Shown in pieces: positions 53,856 to 63,343 of a stretch of 64,000 nucleotides of DNA (position 1 is the first letter of the stretch; every line of letters starts with the position of its first letter). The translations under genes and the position numbers were made by a program. This DNA comes from Devosia beringensis (lineage in GTDB: Bacteria; Pseudomonadota; Alphaproteobacteria; Rhizobiales; Devosiaceae). The stretch covers positions 3,254,001-3,318,000 of the forward strand of contig NZ_CP045422.1 of the NCBI RefSeq assembly GCF_014926585.1. The letters run 5' to 3'. The notes below the pieces were generated by a model. The model saw nothing but the letters and a program-made list of their open reading frames with translations. It ran no database searches and was not told the origin of the DNA.

Positions 53856-55340
53856 CTAACCATCCCGTTGAGGCGTAATCCGTTGCAGCAGGTTTTTCGC
53901 TTTGGGGAACATCTCGCCAATCTCTCTCAGCGCTAGAACTAGGTACTTGCGCCACGCCAGCCATAGAAAAAGCGGGTATGCAATTGCTCCAGCAACGATC
54001 ATGACGACCAGCCTAGCCCCCTCTGGCCAATGGGGAACGAGCATATGGCCACCGACGAGTGACACCGCGGCCATCACGATGGCTGCGGAAAACGGCGGTG
54101 TGACCGCCTGAAGCAGCGCCTTTGGAGCGATGCCAAGCTCGCGGCGCAAGATGAACAGATTGAAGACAACCGCAAAATAGGCCCGAATTACCAGGGCGAC
54201 AGCCATGCCGACGGCACCGAAAGGCAGGCCGGCGAGGCAGGCGGCTGCCACGGTCGCCACCACGAAGATGTTGATCCGCAAGAGCTCGCCGGTGCGCCTC
54301 AAAGAAGTAAGTGCTGGCCGCAACATATATCCCAGGGTCGCTGGCCCAACGATCATGCACATCGCTGACATAACGTAAGAAGCATCGGACCAGTTTTCTC
54401 CAAACGCAATGGCGACGAATTGTTGCGCTGTGGCAGCGGCTCCAAAAAAGACAGGATAGCCCAAAAGCGCGGCGAACTTGGTGAAGCGAATGTAGGCACT
54501 CGCGATGCTTCCTGTCGCAGCGACCCGCGAAAAGCCGCTGATAGACGCGTTCGCGACCGGGTAGACGATCAACTGGATGAGCGAGTCATAGCCGCGCGAG
54601 CCGACACGAAAGATGGCCAGGGCGACCGGGCCAAGGACCGCGCCAAGCAGCAGGTCGGGGAGGCGAACACTTAGCGTTGACATCAGGCCCACTGCCAACA
54701 GGCGGCTGCCGTTGGAGAGCATTTGGCCGAGGTCCCGGGTCGACCAGAAGAAGCGAGGTCGCCAGTCGCTGGCATACCAGGTCAAGGCGGTCATTAGCAT
54801 GGAGTGCAGTAGGCGCTGGGTAATCAGGGCCCAAAGGCCGTGGCCGGTCAGTGCCATAGCCACGCCCAATAATCCCGAAAGTACTCCAGCTATTGAGCCA
54901 CGGACCGCCAGGCTGCGATAATTGAACTCCCGCCGAAGTTTGGCCTCCTGGACCACCCTGACGGCATCGATGAGAAAGCAGGCCGACAACACAATCAGTG
55001 CAATGCCACTACCGGAGGCAAACGCATAATCGACGATTGGCGCCACAGCGAGGCATGACACCAACGTCAACATCGCTGCAATTGTAATGTTAACCCAGAA
55101 GGCGACCGTCGCGTAATCATCGTCCCACTGCGGACGCTGGATTAGCAGTTCCGGGATGCCAGCTGTGTTAAGCATGCGCCCGACTTCCACCAGGACAATC
55201 GCGAAAGATGCGACGCCAAGGATCGTCGGGCTAACCACATTGGCAATGATGGCAAATACGATGAAACTAATGATGTTATTGGCGCCATTACCAATGACCG
55301 ACCATACCACGCCAGTCGCAACCTCACGCTTAAGCGACAT
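53856..55340 (-). CDS. Wzx-type oligosaccharide flippase
   Basis: 494 residues with about 13-14 membrane segments and the MATE/Wzx-like N-terminus (SLKREVATGVVWSVIGNGANNIISFIVF). Loop motifs LLIQRPQWDDDYATVAFWVN and LRREFNYRSLAVRGS match the ExoT/WzxC group of exopolysaccharide flippases. It moves lipid-linked repeat units across the inner membrane. The ATG at 55340 follows GGAG; a TTG just before it is less likely. Confidence 0.9.
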   Translation of the reverse strand: MSLKREVATGVVWSVIGNGANNIISFIVFAIIANVVSPTILGVASFAIVLVEVGRMLNTAGIPELLIQRPQWDDDYATVAFWVNITIAAMLTLVSCLAVAPIVDYAFASGSGIALIVLSACFLIDAVRVVQEAKLRREFNYRSLAVRGSIAGVLSGLLGVAMALTGHGLWALITQRLLHSMLMTALTWYASDWRPRFFWSTRDLGQMLSNGSRLLAVGLMSTLSVRLPDLLLGAVLGPVALAIFRVGSRGYDSLIQLIVYPVANASISGFSRVAATGSIASAYIRFTKFAALLGYPVFFGAAATAQQFVAIAFGENWSDASYVMSAMCMIVGPATLGYMLRPALTSLRRTGELLRINIFVVATVAAACLAGLPFGAVGMAVALVIRAYFAVVFNLFILRRELGIAPKALLQAVTPPFSAAIVMAAVSLVGGHMLVPHWPEGARLVVMIVAGAIAYPLFLWLAWRKYLVLALREIGEMFPKAKNLLQRITPQRDG

Positions 55341-55711
55341 CAAATGCTCCGGTCTACCTATGCGGACGGCTGGCGCCCAAACAAACTAATCTGTTGTAGT
55401 GTCGTAATTCTGCGTTGCCGGCGCTAAACCAGCAACCCTGTCAAAGCCACTATACGTGCTTGTCGCGTACATCGGTCGGTCACATAGTGGCAATCGTCGA
55501 ATTTGGCAGTGTCGCGACGGCGCCAAGTATGCCAGATCAATTACGCACGATCACAAAGTCATGTGGAACTGGGGCGGACACGGGGTATCGGCAGGCCAAC
55601 TGTTGACTCGGTAGACCAACAGTAGATGATGCTGGAAAGGGCCGCCCAATAACAGGGACTGCAGGATCATGTTATCTCTATGCATTCCCGAGCAGTGATC
55701 GATAGGGACAA
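55341..55711. other. 371-base divergent intergenic region
   Basis: It lies between the divergent Wzx and Sel1-repeat genes and should hold both promoters. I see a short inverted repeat, ACTGTTG (55599-55605) and CAACAGT (55617-55623), about 90 bases before the Sel1 gene. No gene is supported. Confidence 0.4.
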
Positions 55712-57697
55712 ATGATCCGGACCACCGCAATCGTATTCGCTCTACTCGTCAGCGTACCCGCCTTCGGGCAGCAGGTGACGTCTTCGGAGCCGCCAACATC
55801 AGTGGCGGCCCTTAGCGATCGGCTGGGAAGTGATCCAGAAAGACTGGCGGAGTTGCTCGGCTTCGCGTCCGAACGGGTACGCGCTGAGGCTGACGAAGGG
55901 AACGCCGGAGCGGCCTTTTCGCTGGCAAAGTCCCTGCTTGCGGCACCGGACGCAACATCGCAAGAAGAAGGCCTTGTGTATCTCGAACAAGCTGCCGAAG
56001 CGGGCATTGTGCCGGCGCAGGTGCAACTGGCGAGTGTGCTGCGAACCGGCGGTGCCGGCGTAGTGCCCGACCCACCGCGGGCGCTCGAACTACTAGAGGA
56101 TGCCGCAGCGTTGGGAGACACGTCTGCTTTGCTGGCGCTCGGGGTGTTGGTATTGGATACCCAACTGGGTAAGGCAAGTCGCGACCGGGCCGTCAGCTTG
56201 ATCGAGCAAGCAGCCAACGCTGGCGACGTCAATGCTGCCAATCTACTGGGTGGCTTGTATGCTCAGGGCAGGGGCGTCCCTCTGGATGTTGATAAAGCGA
56301 TGCTCTACTTCGAGATGAGCATGGTAGCCGGAAATTCACCGGCCATGATGATGATCGCTGACATTTTTCGCGGCGGAAGCGGGCCAATTGCTGCCGACCC
56401 GGATAAGGCGAAAGCGCTGTACGTCGGGGCCGCCGCACGCGGAAACCAAGGCGCCGCTCGCAGGCTCGCTGACATGTATTTTCGGGGCGAAGGTGTACCG
56501 TCTGCCCCTGATACAGCGCTGCAAATGCTCAGTGATCTCGCAGGCAACGGCGACGGCCAGGCCAATATCACACTGGCGGATTATTATCTGAGCGGGGACA
56601 TCATACCAATAAACGTTGACACTGCGCGTGACTATTTCCAGAAGGCGGCCGATAGTGGCAACTCTGCCGGTCTTATCCGCTTGGGAGAACTGTATCGGTT
56701 GGGCGCGCCTGGGATGCCCGCAGATGTTAATCGGGCCATTGATTATTTCAATCGCGCCATTGAACTGGGAGCGCCAGGGGCGGAGAGATATCTTGCCAAC
56801 ATCTTCCTTGATCTCGCCCAACCCGTGGCCAACCCTTCTCGTGGTATTGAACTGTTAAAAGTAGCGGCCGCAAAAGGTGACGCCAACGCTGCCGTTCGCC
56901 TCGGCGACCTCTATTCGGTCAATGACCTTGTGCAGGCCGACTACGAAACCTCAAAATCATATTTTGACTTAGCTCTAAGCTATGGCAACCCCAACGCTGT
57001 AATCGACCTCGCACAAGCGCTGGTCGCCGGGCCTCTTGGTACTACGCACAGACAAGAAGCGCTGACACTTCTGAGAGGTTCAGTAGAAAGTGGCCTACCT
57101 GGAGCTTCGACTGAGTTGGCCCGTCTGCAGCTGGCGGGCACTTTCCCAAGCGAAGGGTTGTCTGGCGTTCTCACTATGCTGCTCGAATCCACGCACAATG
57201 GGGACGCCGATGCAGCGCGCTACCTAATGCAGCTGTATCGAGAAGGATATGGTCTTGTGCTGTCACCAGATCGCCCGGCTGCGGAAAACCTGCTTGCAAC
57301 GCTGGGACCGGTGCTTGGGGAAGAGGGCGTGGCTATGCAACGCATCCTCTTGCTGACACCGGATCGGGTTTCCGACGAAAGTCTGGCCGCCATTGACAGC
57401 GAGTTCTCCAAACTAACTCGTTTCAATGGCCTGGTGATGCTTGAGCAGCTACGCAACAACAATGCGCATGCCTATGTATATATTGTCCAGAAACGATTAA
57501 GCGAACGCGGTATATATCAAGGTCCGGTCCACGGGACTCTTGATAGTCGCACAATCGGCGCAATGCGCGTAGCGTGCGAGAGGATGGGGGCGACACGCAT
57601 TTGCGACGCGGGCCCGCTGACTAATGGCGCAGTTCAAGTGATCGGCAACTTCCTGTTCAATCCGGTGGTCAAAACTGCAGAATCAAACCAGGGATAG
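55712..57697 (+). CDS. Periplasmic Sel1-repeat protein with peptidoglycan-binding-like C-terminus
   Basis: 661 residues. A signal peptide (residues 1-19, IVFALLVSVPAFGQ) is followed by about twelve Sel1/TPR-like repeats: ALLALGVLVLDTQLG, AANLLGGLYAQGRGVPLDVDKAMLYFEM, AARRLADMYFRGEGVPSAPDTAL. The C-terminal part, YIVQKRLSERGIYQGPVHGTLDSRTIGAM, looks like a PG_binding_1 domain. AlgK and ExoR are known Sel1 proteins in exopolysaccharide systems. I infer a scaffold for export or polymer assembly. Catalytic motifs are absent. Confidence 0.85.
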   Translation: MIRTTAIVFALLVSVPAFGQQVTSSEPPTSVAALSDRLGSDPERLAELLGFASERVRAEADEGNAGAAFSLAKSLLAAPDATSQEEGLVYLEQAAEAGIVPAQVQLASVLRTGGAGVVPDPPRALELLEDAAALGDTSALLALGVLVLDTQLGKASRDRAVSLIEQAANAGDVNAANLLGGLYAQGRGVPLDVDKAMLYFEMSMVAGNSPAMMMIADIFRGGSGPIAADPDKAKALYVGAAARGNQGAARRLADMYFRGEGVPSAPDTALQMLSDLAGNGDGQANITLADYYLSGDIIPINVDTARDYFQKAADSGNSAGLIRLGELYRLGAPGMPADVNRAIDYFNRAIELGAPGAERYLANIFLDLAQPVANPSRGIELLKVAAAKGDANAAVRLGDLYSVNDLVQADYETSKSYFDLALSYGNPNAVIDLAQALVAGPLGTTHRQEALTLLRGSVESGLPGASTELARLQLAGTFPSEGLSGVLTMLLESTHNGDADAARYLMQLYREGYGLVLSPDRPAAENLLATLGPVLGEEGVAMQRILLLTPDRVSDESLAAIDSEFSKLTRFNGLVMLEQLRNNNAHAYVYIVQKRLSERGIYQGPVHGTLDSRTIGAMRVACERMGATRICDAGPLTNGAVQVIGNFLFNPVVKTAESNQG

Positions 57698-57736
57698 TGG
57701 GTTGCTGCACGCGTACATTCCAGTTGGATCACCTTG

Positions 57737-58693
57737 ATGCCGAAGATTTCAGTGGTTATCCCGCTCTACAACAAGGGTCCACACATCCTTCGGACCTTGG
57801 CCAGCGTTCAGGCGCAGACCCTACGCCCCGATGAGATCATCGTTGTTGACGACGGATCAAGCGACGGTGGATACGAGGCAGTGCAAGGCCTTGAGATTCC
57901 GGGGTTACAGCTACATCGCCGCGCGCATCCCGGCCCGGCAGGGTCGGCAGCGCGCAACCTGGGTGCCAACGTCGCCAGCGGCGAGTGGATTGCGCTCCTC
58001 GATGCAGACGACGAGTGGTTGCCCAATCATCTTGAGGTATTTACTGAGACGCTGAAACGGGCGCCGACCCAGGATCGTGTCGCCGCCGTATTCTCAGGCT
58101 TTACCAACATCTATCCCGACGGGCGCCAGAGCACCGACCCTTTTACCGCGCGCTACGCACCTAAAGTGGCAGATGCACTCGAATTTACCGATCTTGTGTC
58201 GCTCTGGCTTGAGATGGGTACTTCGCCGATCTGGACATCGGCCGTGGTAGTGCGTCGAGAGGCACTAATTGAAGCCGGTATGTTTCCCGCCGAACGATGC
58301 ACGCGTGGCGAGGACAAAGATACATGGCTGCGCGTGGCGCATGTGGGCGTATGCCTGCCCACCAAGCAGATAACCGCAGTGTATCATCGCGACGCCGTCA
58401 ATATGACCACGAAACTGCGCTACGCTAACCAGCGGCCGTGCATCGAGCACTCCATCGTCGGCCTGCTTGAAGATAGCCCTGAGCACATTGATTTGTTGCT
58501 CAAGCGTCTTGCCAATGTTGAAATCTACAACTATGCGCTCGCAACGACGAAATACGAGACGTTGCGGGCTGAATGCTGGCAGGGATTTTATGGAGCAGTG
58601 GACCCGTTTCGCGCCTTCGCGCTGCGAGCGCTCAGCGTGCCAATTTTGTCATGGCTGGTGCGGTCTATCGCACGAATGCGCAGCAGAGACTGA
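57737..58693 (+). CDS. GT2-family glycosyltransferase
   Basis: 318 residues, GT-A fold: ISVVIPLYNKGPHILRTLASVQAQT at the N-terminus, IIVVDDGSSDG, and the DAD metal motif (LLDADDEW near 92). A later CTRGEDKDTWLRVA stretch provides the catalytic-base region. It is probably membrane-associated and adds a sugar to the growing repeat. The ATG at 57737 is used; a TTG one codon upstream is ignored. The Sel1-repeat gene ends 39 bases earlier. Confidence 0.9.
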   Translation: MPKISVVIPLYNKGPHILRTLASVQAQTLRPDEIIVVDDGSSDGGYEAVQGLEIPGLQLHRRAHPGPAGSAARNLGANVASGEWIALLDADDEWLPNHLEVFTETLKRAPTQDRVAAVFSGFTNIYPDGRQSTDPFTARYAPKVADALEFTDLVSLWLEMGTSPIWTSAVVVRREALIEAGMFPAERCTRGEDKDTWLRVAHVGVCLPTKQITAVYHRDAVNMTTKLRYANQRPCIEHSIVGLLEDSPEHIDLLLKRLANVEIYNYALATTKYETLRAECWQGFYGAVDPFRAFALRALSVPILSWLVRSIARMRSRD

Positions 58694-58784
58694 GTTTATA
58701 GCAAGGGTCTGCACGGTGCGAACGTGAACCCGCACCGCCCATCCGTCCCAACAATAACCACGATCTGCCCACGCGATCTCTGGA

Positions 58785-59333
58785 TCAATTCGGGCTAACG
58801 GGAATGCCAATTGGGGTGTCGACGATCGTCAGGAGCGGCGTGCGAAGCGTCGCGACATCGCTGCGATTATCGTCCGATCCAGATTCTGTTTGTGCTGGAA
58901 ATGTCCTTGGCAAGGCGGCGGTCGTCGAGAAAACGCACTCAATCACAGCCTGTGAGATCAGACGGATCTGTTCGGCCTGATCGGGGTCCTCGGACGCTGC
59001 GCCAGCCATTGAGATCGCCTGGGGGATTTCGCTATCAGTACGGCAGATGCTCTGATTGACCAACCCGGCAAGGGCTACAACATAAGTAGCCAGTTCGGTT
59101 CCGATCTCATCTCGCGAAAGACCGTTGCTGTTTACAGTGCTAAGAAATTCAGCAGTTGCGTTCAGGCAGTAACCGCGCAATGGGTTGCCATCCTGCTCAT
59201 CGGAGCGCTGTTCCTCTACAGCAACCGCGGCACACTGATCAACAGCGGCCGTAAGGGTCAGTGCGAACGCTGGGGCACTGACACCTGCACTGATCAATAG
59301 GGTTGCCGCAACCAAACGGAAAGCTTTGACCAT
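58785..59333 (-). CDS. Secreted small protein, unknown function
   Basis: 182 residues with a signal peptide (VKAFRLVAATLLISAGVSAPAFA). The mature protein contains TLTAAVDQCAAVAVEEQ, LRGYCLNATAEFLSTVN, NQSICRTDSE and AVIECVFSTT. Four cysteines are present, and the layout of small helical secreted proteins fits. No family assigned. Confidence 0.6.
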   Translation of the reverse strand: MVKAFRLVAATLLISAGVSAPAFALTLTAAVDQCAAVAVEEQRSDEQDGNPLRGYCLNATAEFLSTVNSNGLSRDEIGTELATYVVALAGLVNQSICRTDSEIPQAISMAGAASEDPDQAEQIRLISQAVIECVFSTTAALPRTFPAQTESGSDDNRSDVATLRTPLLTIVDTPIGIPVSPN

Positions 59334-59434
59334 TGGACTAACTCACTTACAATTTTCTACCGCAAGTAAACCATATGAGGAAGCGGATAGACCGTCAATG
59401 CGTTAGTTTATAGTAGGTAAAAACGGGCGGGCTA

Positions 59435-60229
59435 ATGGCTAGATTCGGCAAATTCGTGAAGTTAACGTCTTCTAAGGTGCCGAGCGCTGATGATGGCTTG
59501 ATGTTAACGCGACCAGATTCCATGCCGCCCCCCCGATTCTCGGACAGTTCCCTGCAGAGCCAAATTGCCGAAAGGTTGCTGCCGTTGGGTTTCGCCGCCC
59601 TCATGGTCATCGGTGGCGCGACAGCGATGTTTGTCGAGCTTGCTCCATACACATCGGCGGACACGCCGCTGTCCGCCCGCGTCATAGAATTGGCCGATGG
59701 CAATCTGGATTATGGACTCTCCACGTCATCGCGACACGTACTGCTGGCCGATTGCCGCGCCGCTATGGTCTCCCTGATTGCCAGTCTGCAAACGACACCC
59801 GTTCGCAGGAGTCTCAATTCGAACTGCCTCTCGTTCAGTGACAGGATTGTTGCCGAGCAACCAACATTCTCGATCGCCTGGCTCACCGGCGCCTTGGCGG
59901 CGGCGCAATTGGCGGATTGGGACGGGTTTAACGAGCGCCTGTCCAAATCTACACGCACTGGCGCGGTGGAGCAGTGGATCGCCCAGATACGTGTTGCCAT
60001 CGCAGAAGATTATCATGATCGACTTGACGCGGAAAACGCAGCCGGGAATCAAACAGACATGAGGTTGATGACGGACACCGATGCGGGCCTTCTGGCGCTG
60101 GCGCGGGTGTATCTGATGTCTCCCGCATCGCGCGGACGCATCACGGCCGTCGTGGACAGGACGGATCAGATAACGCACGAAAAGTTTCTAAGACGGGTCA
60201 GAATGCTGTCCTCGGGCGAGGTGGTCTAG
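59435..60229 (+). CDS. Membrane-anchored protein preceding the second polymerase
   Basis: 264 residues with one hydrophobic segment (about 48-70, LLPLGFAALMVIGGATAMFVEL) and a soluble domain with LLADCRAAMVSLIASLQTT, NSNCLSFSDRIV and PTFSIAWLTGALAAAQL. The topology resembles accessory proteins seen before O-antigen-ligase-like genes in alphaproteobacteria. Its stop lies three bases before the polymerase start, so they are surely co-expressed. The function is unknown. Confidence 0.7.
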   Translation: MARFGKFVKLTSSKVPSADDGLMLTRPDSMPPPRFSDSSLQSQIAERLLPLGFAALMVIGGATAMFVELAPYTSADTPLSARVIELADGNLDYGLSTSSRHVLLADCRAAMVSLIASLQTTPVRRSLNSNCLSFSDRIVAEQPTFSIAWLTGALAAAQLADWDGFNERLSKSTRTGAVEQWIAQIRVAIAEDYHDRLDAENAAGNQTDMRLMTDTDAGLLALARVYLMSPASRGRITAVVDRTDQITHEKFLRRVRMLSSGEVV

Positions 60230-60232
60230 AGC

Positions 60233-61651
60233 ATGACCGATGGTACGATCCCGATGGGGCCCACCGCGCGGCCAAAAGGTATGCGCCCCGGTAGCGACGT
60301 CTGGCGTAACGGAAAACGGTCGGACAAGGTGTTGTTCTGGACCATGATGATAGTGATTGGGCTGACGCCATTGCCTTTCGGCAGCAACCGGCCTTTTTTC
60401 TGGGCTCTCAGCGCCACGATCACAGGTGTGACAATTTTATTCTGGGCGGTTACACGAGGCAAGCAATTTCCCTTCGGCGCCATTCTGCGGGATGTAGGTC
60501 TACAGGCGTGGTTGTTTGGCTTGTTCCTACTGTTCTTGGTGGTTCAGATTCTTCCTATCGGGCCTTGGCTCGGCGTACTGGCGAGTGGAGGACTTGATGG
60601 GTTGGGGGCGGTGCCTCGCACGATTTCCCTGGCGCCCGGGGATACGTTGCTGATGTTGCTTCGGCAAGCAACCTACGCTGGTTTCTTTTTTCTCATGCTC
60701 CAGGTGGCTAGCCGTGATCGCCCGCGCAGTAGCAGCCTCGACATTTTATTGATCATTATTACGGCAAATGCAGTCATTGGACTGGCGTCGCTAAGCATGG
60801 GCGATACAATTCTGGGGCTGGAAAAATGGGCTTATTTGGGTTCTGCCACCGGGACATTCGTCAACCGGAACTCTTTCGCGACTTTTCTGGCGTTCGGCGT
60901 TGTATTGGCAATGACGCAGCTGCTGGACGTCTTGACTCATTGGCTAGAAAGCCGGCCCTCTGACAGAGAAATCCGGGCCTCTGTGCCGCCTCTGCTCTTA
61001 TACCTTTCCGCCCTCTTGCTTAATTTTGCCGCGGTAGTCTCCAGCCAGTCCAGAATGGGTTTTGTCGTCACATTGTGCGGTATCCTTACCGTGATCGTGC
61101 TCGTAGTATGTCGCAATGCCAAGCTGGTGCCGGCCATGCTGGGCATTGTCGCTTCGGGCTTATTTGCAGTCGTGTGCTTGCTGATCGCCTATGGGGACGG
61201 GTTATTGGGTCGTCTGGACGTGCTGGAAAAGTCGACCGATGTGCGCTTGACCTTTTACCGACAAGTACTCGAACTCATTTCGTTGCGTCCATGGACCGGC
61301 TTTGGAGGCGGCGCTTTCGAGTTGGCCTTCCCGTTGGTGCATCAGTTGCCGGTGAGCGGGGACGTTGTTTGGGACAAAGCCCACAACTCTTACCTTGCGC
61401 TATGGTCGGAGTTGGGCCTGTTTGCCGGTTCTATTCCCCTTCTACTTCTTTTTCTCATCGCTGCGCGCATACTCGCAGCCTGGCGGGCCCGACGCGGCAG
61501 TTGGCGGGCACAGACAGTGGCGCTTGGCGCAATTGTTGTCGGCGGCGTGCATTCCACAGTCGACTTCAGCCTGGAGATTCAGGCCAATACGATCATGTTC
61601 TTGGCACTGATCGCACTAGGTTACGCAACGAGTTTAAAATCAGCGAAATAG
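60233..61651 (+). CDS. O-antigen ligase/polymerase-like membrane protein (second Wzy candidate)
   Basis: 472 residues with about 12 membrane segments. The periplasmic WzyC-like loop has TGFGGGAFELAFPLVHQLPV and then DKAHNSYLALWSELGLFAG, where HNSY and ELG are the family hallmark. An N-terminal cytoplasmic tail (about 32 residues) is basic. It differs clearly from the first candidate at 41906. One may be the Wzy polymerase and the other a ligase or a polymerase for a second polymer. It follows the membrane-anchored protein by three bases. Confidence 0.85.
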   Translation: MTDGTIPMGPTARPKGMRPGSDVWRNGKRSDKVLFWTMMIVIGLTPLPFGSNRPFFWALSATITGVTILFWAVTRGKQFPFGAILRDVGLQAWLFGLFLLFLVVQILPIGPWLGVLASGGLDGLGAVPRTISLAPGDTLLMLLRQATYAGFFFLMLQVASRDRPRSSSLDILLIIITANAVIGLASLSMGDTILGLEKWAYLGSATGTFVNRNSFATFLAFGVVLAMTQLLDVLTHWLESRPSDREIRASVPPLLLYLSALLLNFAAVVSSQSRMGFVVTLCGILTVIVLVVCRNAKLVPAMLGIVASGLFAVVCLLIAYGDGLLGRLDVLEKSTDVRLTFYRQVLELISLRPWTGFGGGAFELAFPLVHQLPVSGDVVWDKAHNSYLALWSELGLFAGSIPLLLLFLIAARILAAWRARRGSWRAQTVALGAIVVGGVHSTVDFSLEIQANTIMFLALIALGYATSLKSAK

Positions 61652-62191
61652 TCGGTAGTGCGCAGTCCATGTGCAAGCACGTCAGTCGTAGGAGTGTCTA
61701 GCACGCAATACGCTGCTGGTGGCCAGCATCGGCTATCCCATGCCTCTTTGGCTCGACGATCGGCAAATAGGGGTCTTCGTTACGTTGCCTGGCTACAGCT
61801 GTAAAATGGCCACTGGCCCAGTTGTATTTCATCTTCGAGGGCTATCAAATGGGTCGTCGATACTGCCGCACCGAGTGGTGACGAAATATAGAAAGTCTAA
61901 GCAGCGCCGCACCATCCCGATCATAGCGTGCCCTTGCACACATGTGGATGGGTCATGACACCCATGACGCGGCTTAGTCTCAAGAGCGGGACGTAGCGCT
62001 ATTGCGCCAAGCAGGGGAAACTGCCCGCCTGTTTGCCGCTTCTCTTAAATCGAGCAAGCATCCTCGAAGATAAAAGGAATTTTACGTCGTGCTCAACGAA
62101 TGGCCGTCGAGCGCATTTGTTTACACTTCGCTCACATCGCCAAATTGGTGATCAGCTATATCAAACTGGTCGAGGATATGGTTGTCGACAT
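61652..62191. other. 540-base interval with no supported gene
   Basis: It lies between two convergent genes. Short frames are present (for example 61719-61958) but have no recognisable domain or ribosome site. I see no hairpin with a T-run and no repeat. It may be a remnant region or hold regulatory RNA; nothing in the bases shows which. Confidence 0.5.
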
Positions 62192-63232
62192 CTATGTCCA
62201 AAGAAGGCGCTCTGACAGGGCACCGCTACCAATATGCCGTTCCAATACTTTGAGGCGTATGAGTTGTGAGTTGCGGAAGTCGGCGTCGGCGAACTGCATC
62301 CGGTCCAGGCCGGCGACCAGTTGTTCGATCGACTGGGCTAAAGTGACCCGAGGTTGATGATCGGGCGCCAGTAGTGCGTATTTCCCAAAATCGACTTTGT
62401 AGGAACGGCTGTCTGCCGGGGCGGTGGTGTCGATACTAACTTCAGTGCCAGGAACGGCTGCAGCAACGGCTTGCGCGAGATCGCGGACTTGGTAGTTCCG
62501 GTCGTCTGATCCTGCATTGACGACCAGATTGCGACCGCCATTGGCCGGCTTGCGGTGGATGGCCCAATCTATCGCGAGCGCCATATCTGCGACGTCGATA
62601 AGGGGACGCCATGGTGTGCCGTCGCTGAGCACTGTGATGCGCTTCTGGCTGATGGCACAGGCAACGAAGTCATTAAGCACTAGATCCAGCCGCAGGCGGT
62701 CTGACATCCCGCAGGCCGTGGCAAAGCGCAGGCTGGTGATGGTCATGTCGGTGTCGAGGGCTTCCAATTCAATCTCGGTGCCGACTTTGGACTTGGCATA
62801 AGCCGTTACCGGGTTGAGGGGATCGTTTTCCTTACGTGCAGGGCCCACCGCAACGCCGTAGACGCTGCAGCTCGACGCGAAGACGAAGTTGCTAACTCCG
62901 GTCTTGGCAGCGGCTTGGGCGATCGACATAGTCGCCTTCTGATTGATCGCCTCGGTAACTTCAGCGTAGCGATTGCCCATTGGGTCATTTGAAATGGCGG
63001 CGAGTTCGACCACAGCGTCGTAGCCCTGAAGCATTTCTGGCAACATATCGCGGACATCGCCAAAGAACTGGTTATCGAGATTGCGCTCGGGCACCTGGGA
63101 GACGCCCGTCAGGCAATGGGCGAAAAACGCCGTATCGAAACCGTCGATCACGTAGTCCGGATGGGTTTTGCGCAGATGACGCACCACGATCGGACCGACA
63201 TATCCCATGTTACCTGCAATCAATATCCGCAT
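62192..63232 (-). CDS. NAD-dependent epimerase/dehydratase (extended SDR)
   Basis: 346 residues: GNMGYVG (7-13), VVELAAISNDPMGN, SSCSVYGVA and the catalytic YAKSK (Tyr near 145, Lys near 149). The C-terminal WRPLIDVADMALAI and AGSDDRNYQVRDLAQAV stretches match sugar-nucleotide epimerases of the NDP-sugar 4-epimerase type. The product probably feeds the exopolysaccharide. The ATG at 63232 starts with MRILIAG. Confidence 0.85.
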   Translation of the reverse strand: MRILIAGNMGYVGPIVVRHLRKTHPDYVIDGFDTAFFAHCLTGVSQVPERNLDNQFFGDVRDMLPEMLQGYDAVVELAAISNDPMGNRYAEVTEAINQKATMSIAQAAAKTGVSNFVFASSCSVYGVAVGPARKENDPLNPVTAYAKSKVGTEIELEALDTDMTITSLRFATACGMSDRLRLDLVLNDFVACAISQKRITVLSDGTPWRPLIDVADMALAIDWAIHRKPANGGRNLVVNAGSDDRNYQVRDLAQAVAAAVPGTEVSIDTTAPADSRSYKVDFGKYALLAPDHQPRVTLAQSIEQLVAGLDRMQFADADFRNSQLIRLKVLERHIGSGALSERLLWT

Positions 63233-63343
63233 CGTCTACTCCGTGCCCCTTGGGCCTCTTGCTTGGTAGATGTTCGCATAATGGCGTGAGTTTCTCCGCA
63301 ACCTTATGAGAATACTGTTAATGACGGTCCTAGACCCGCACCA

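Noticed and set aside
61719..61958. A 79-codon frame in the 540-base gap
   Set aside because: It has no ribosome site, no signal peptide and no recognisable domain.
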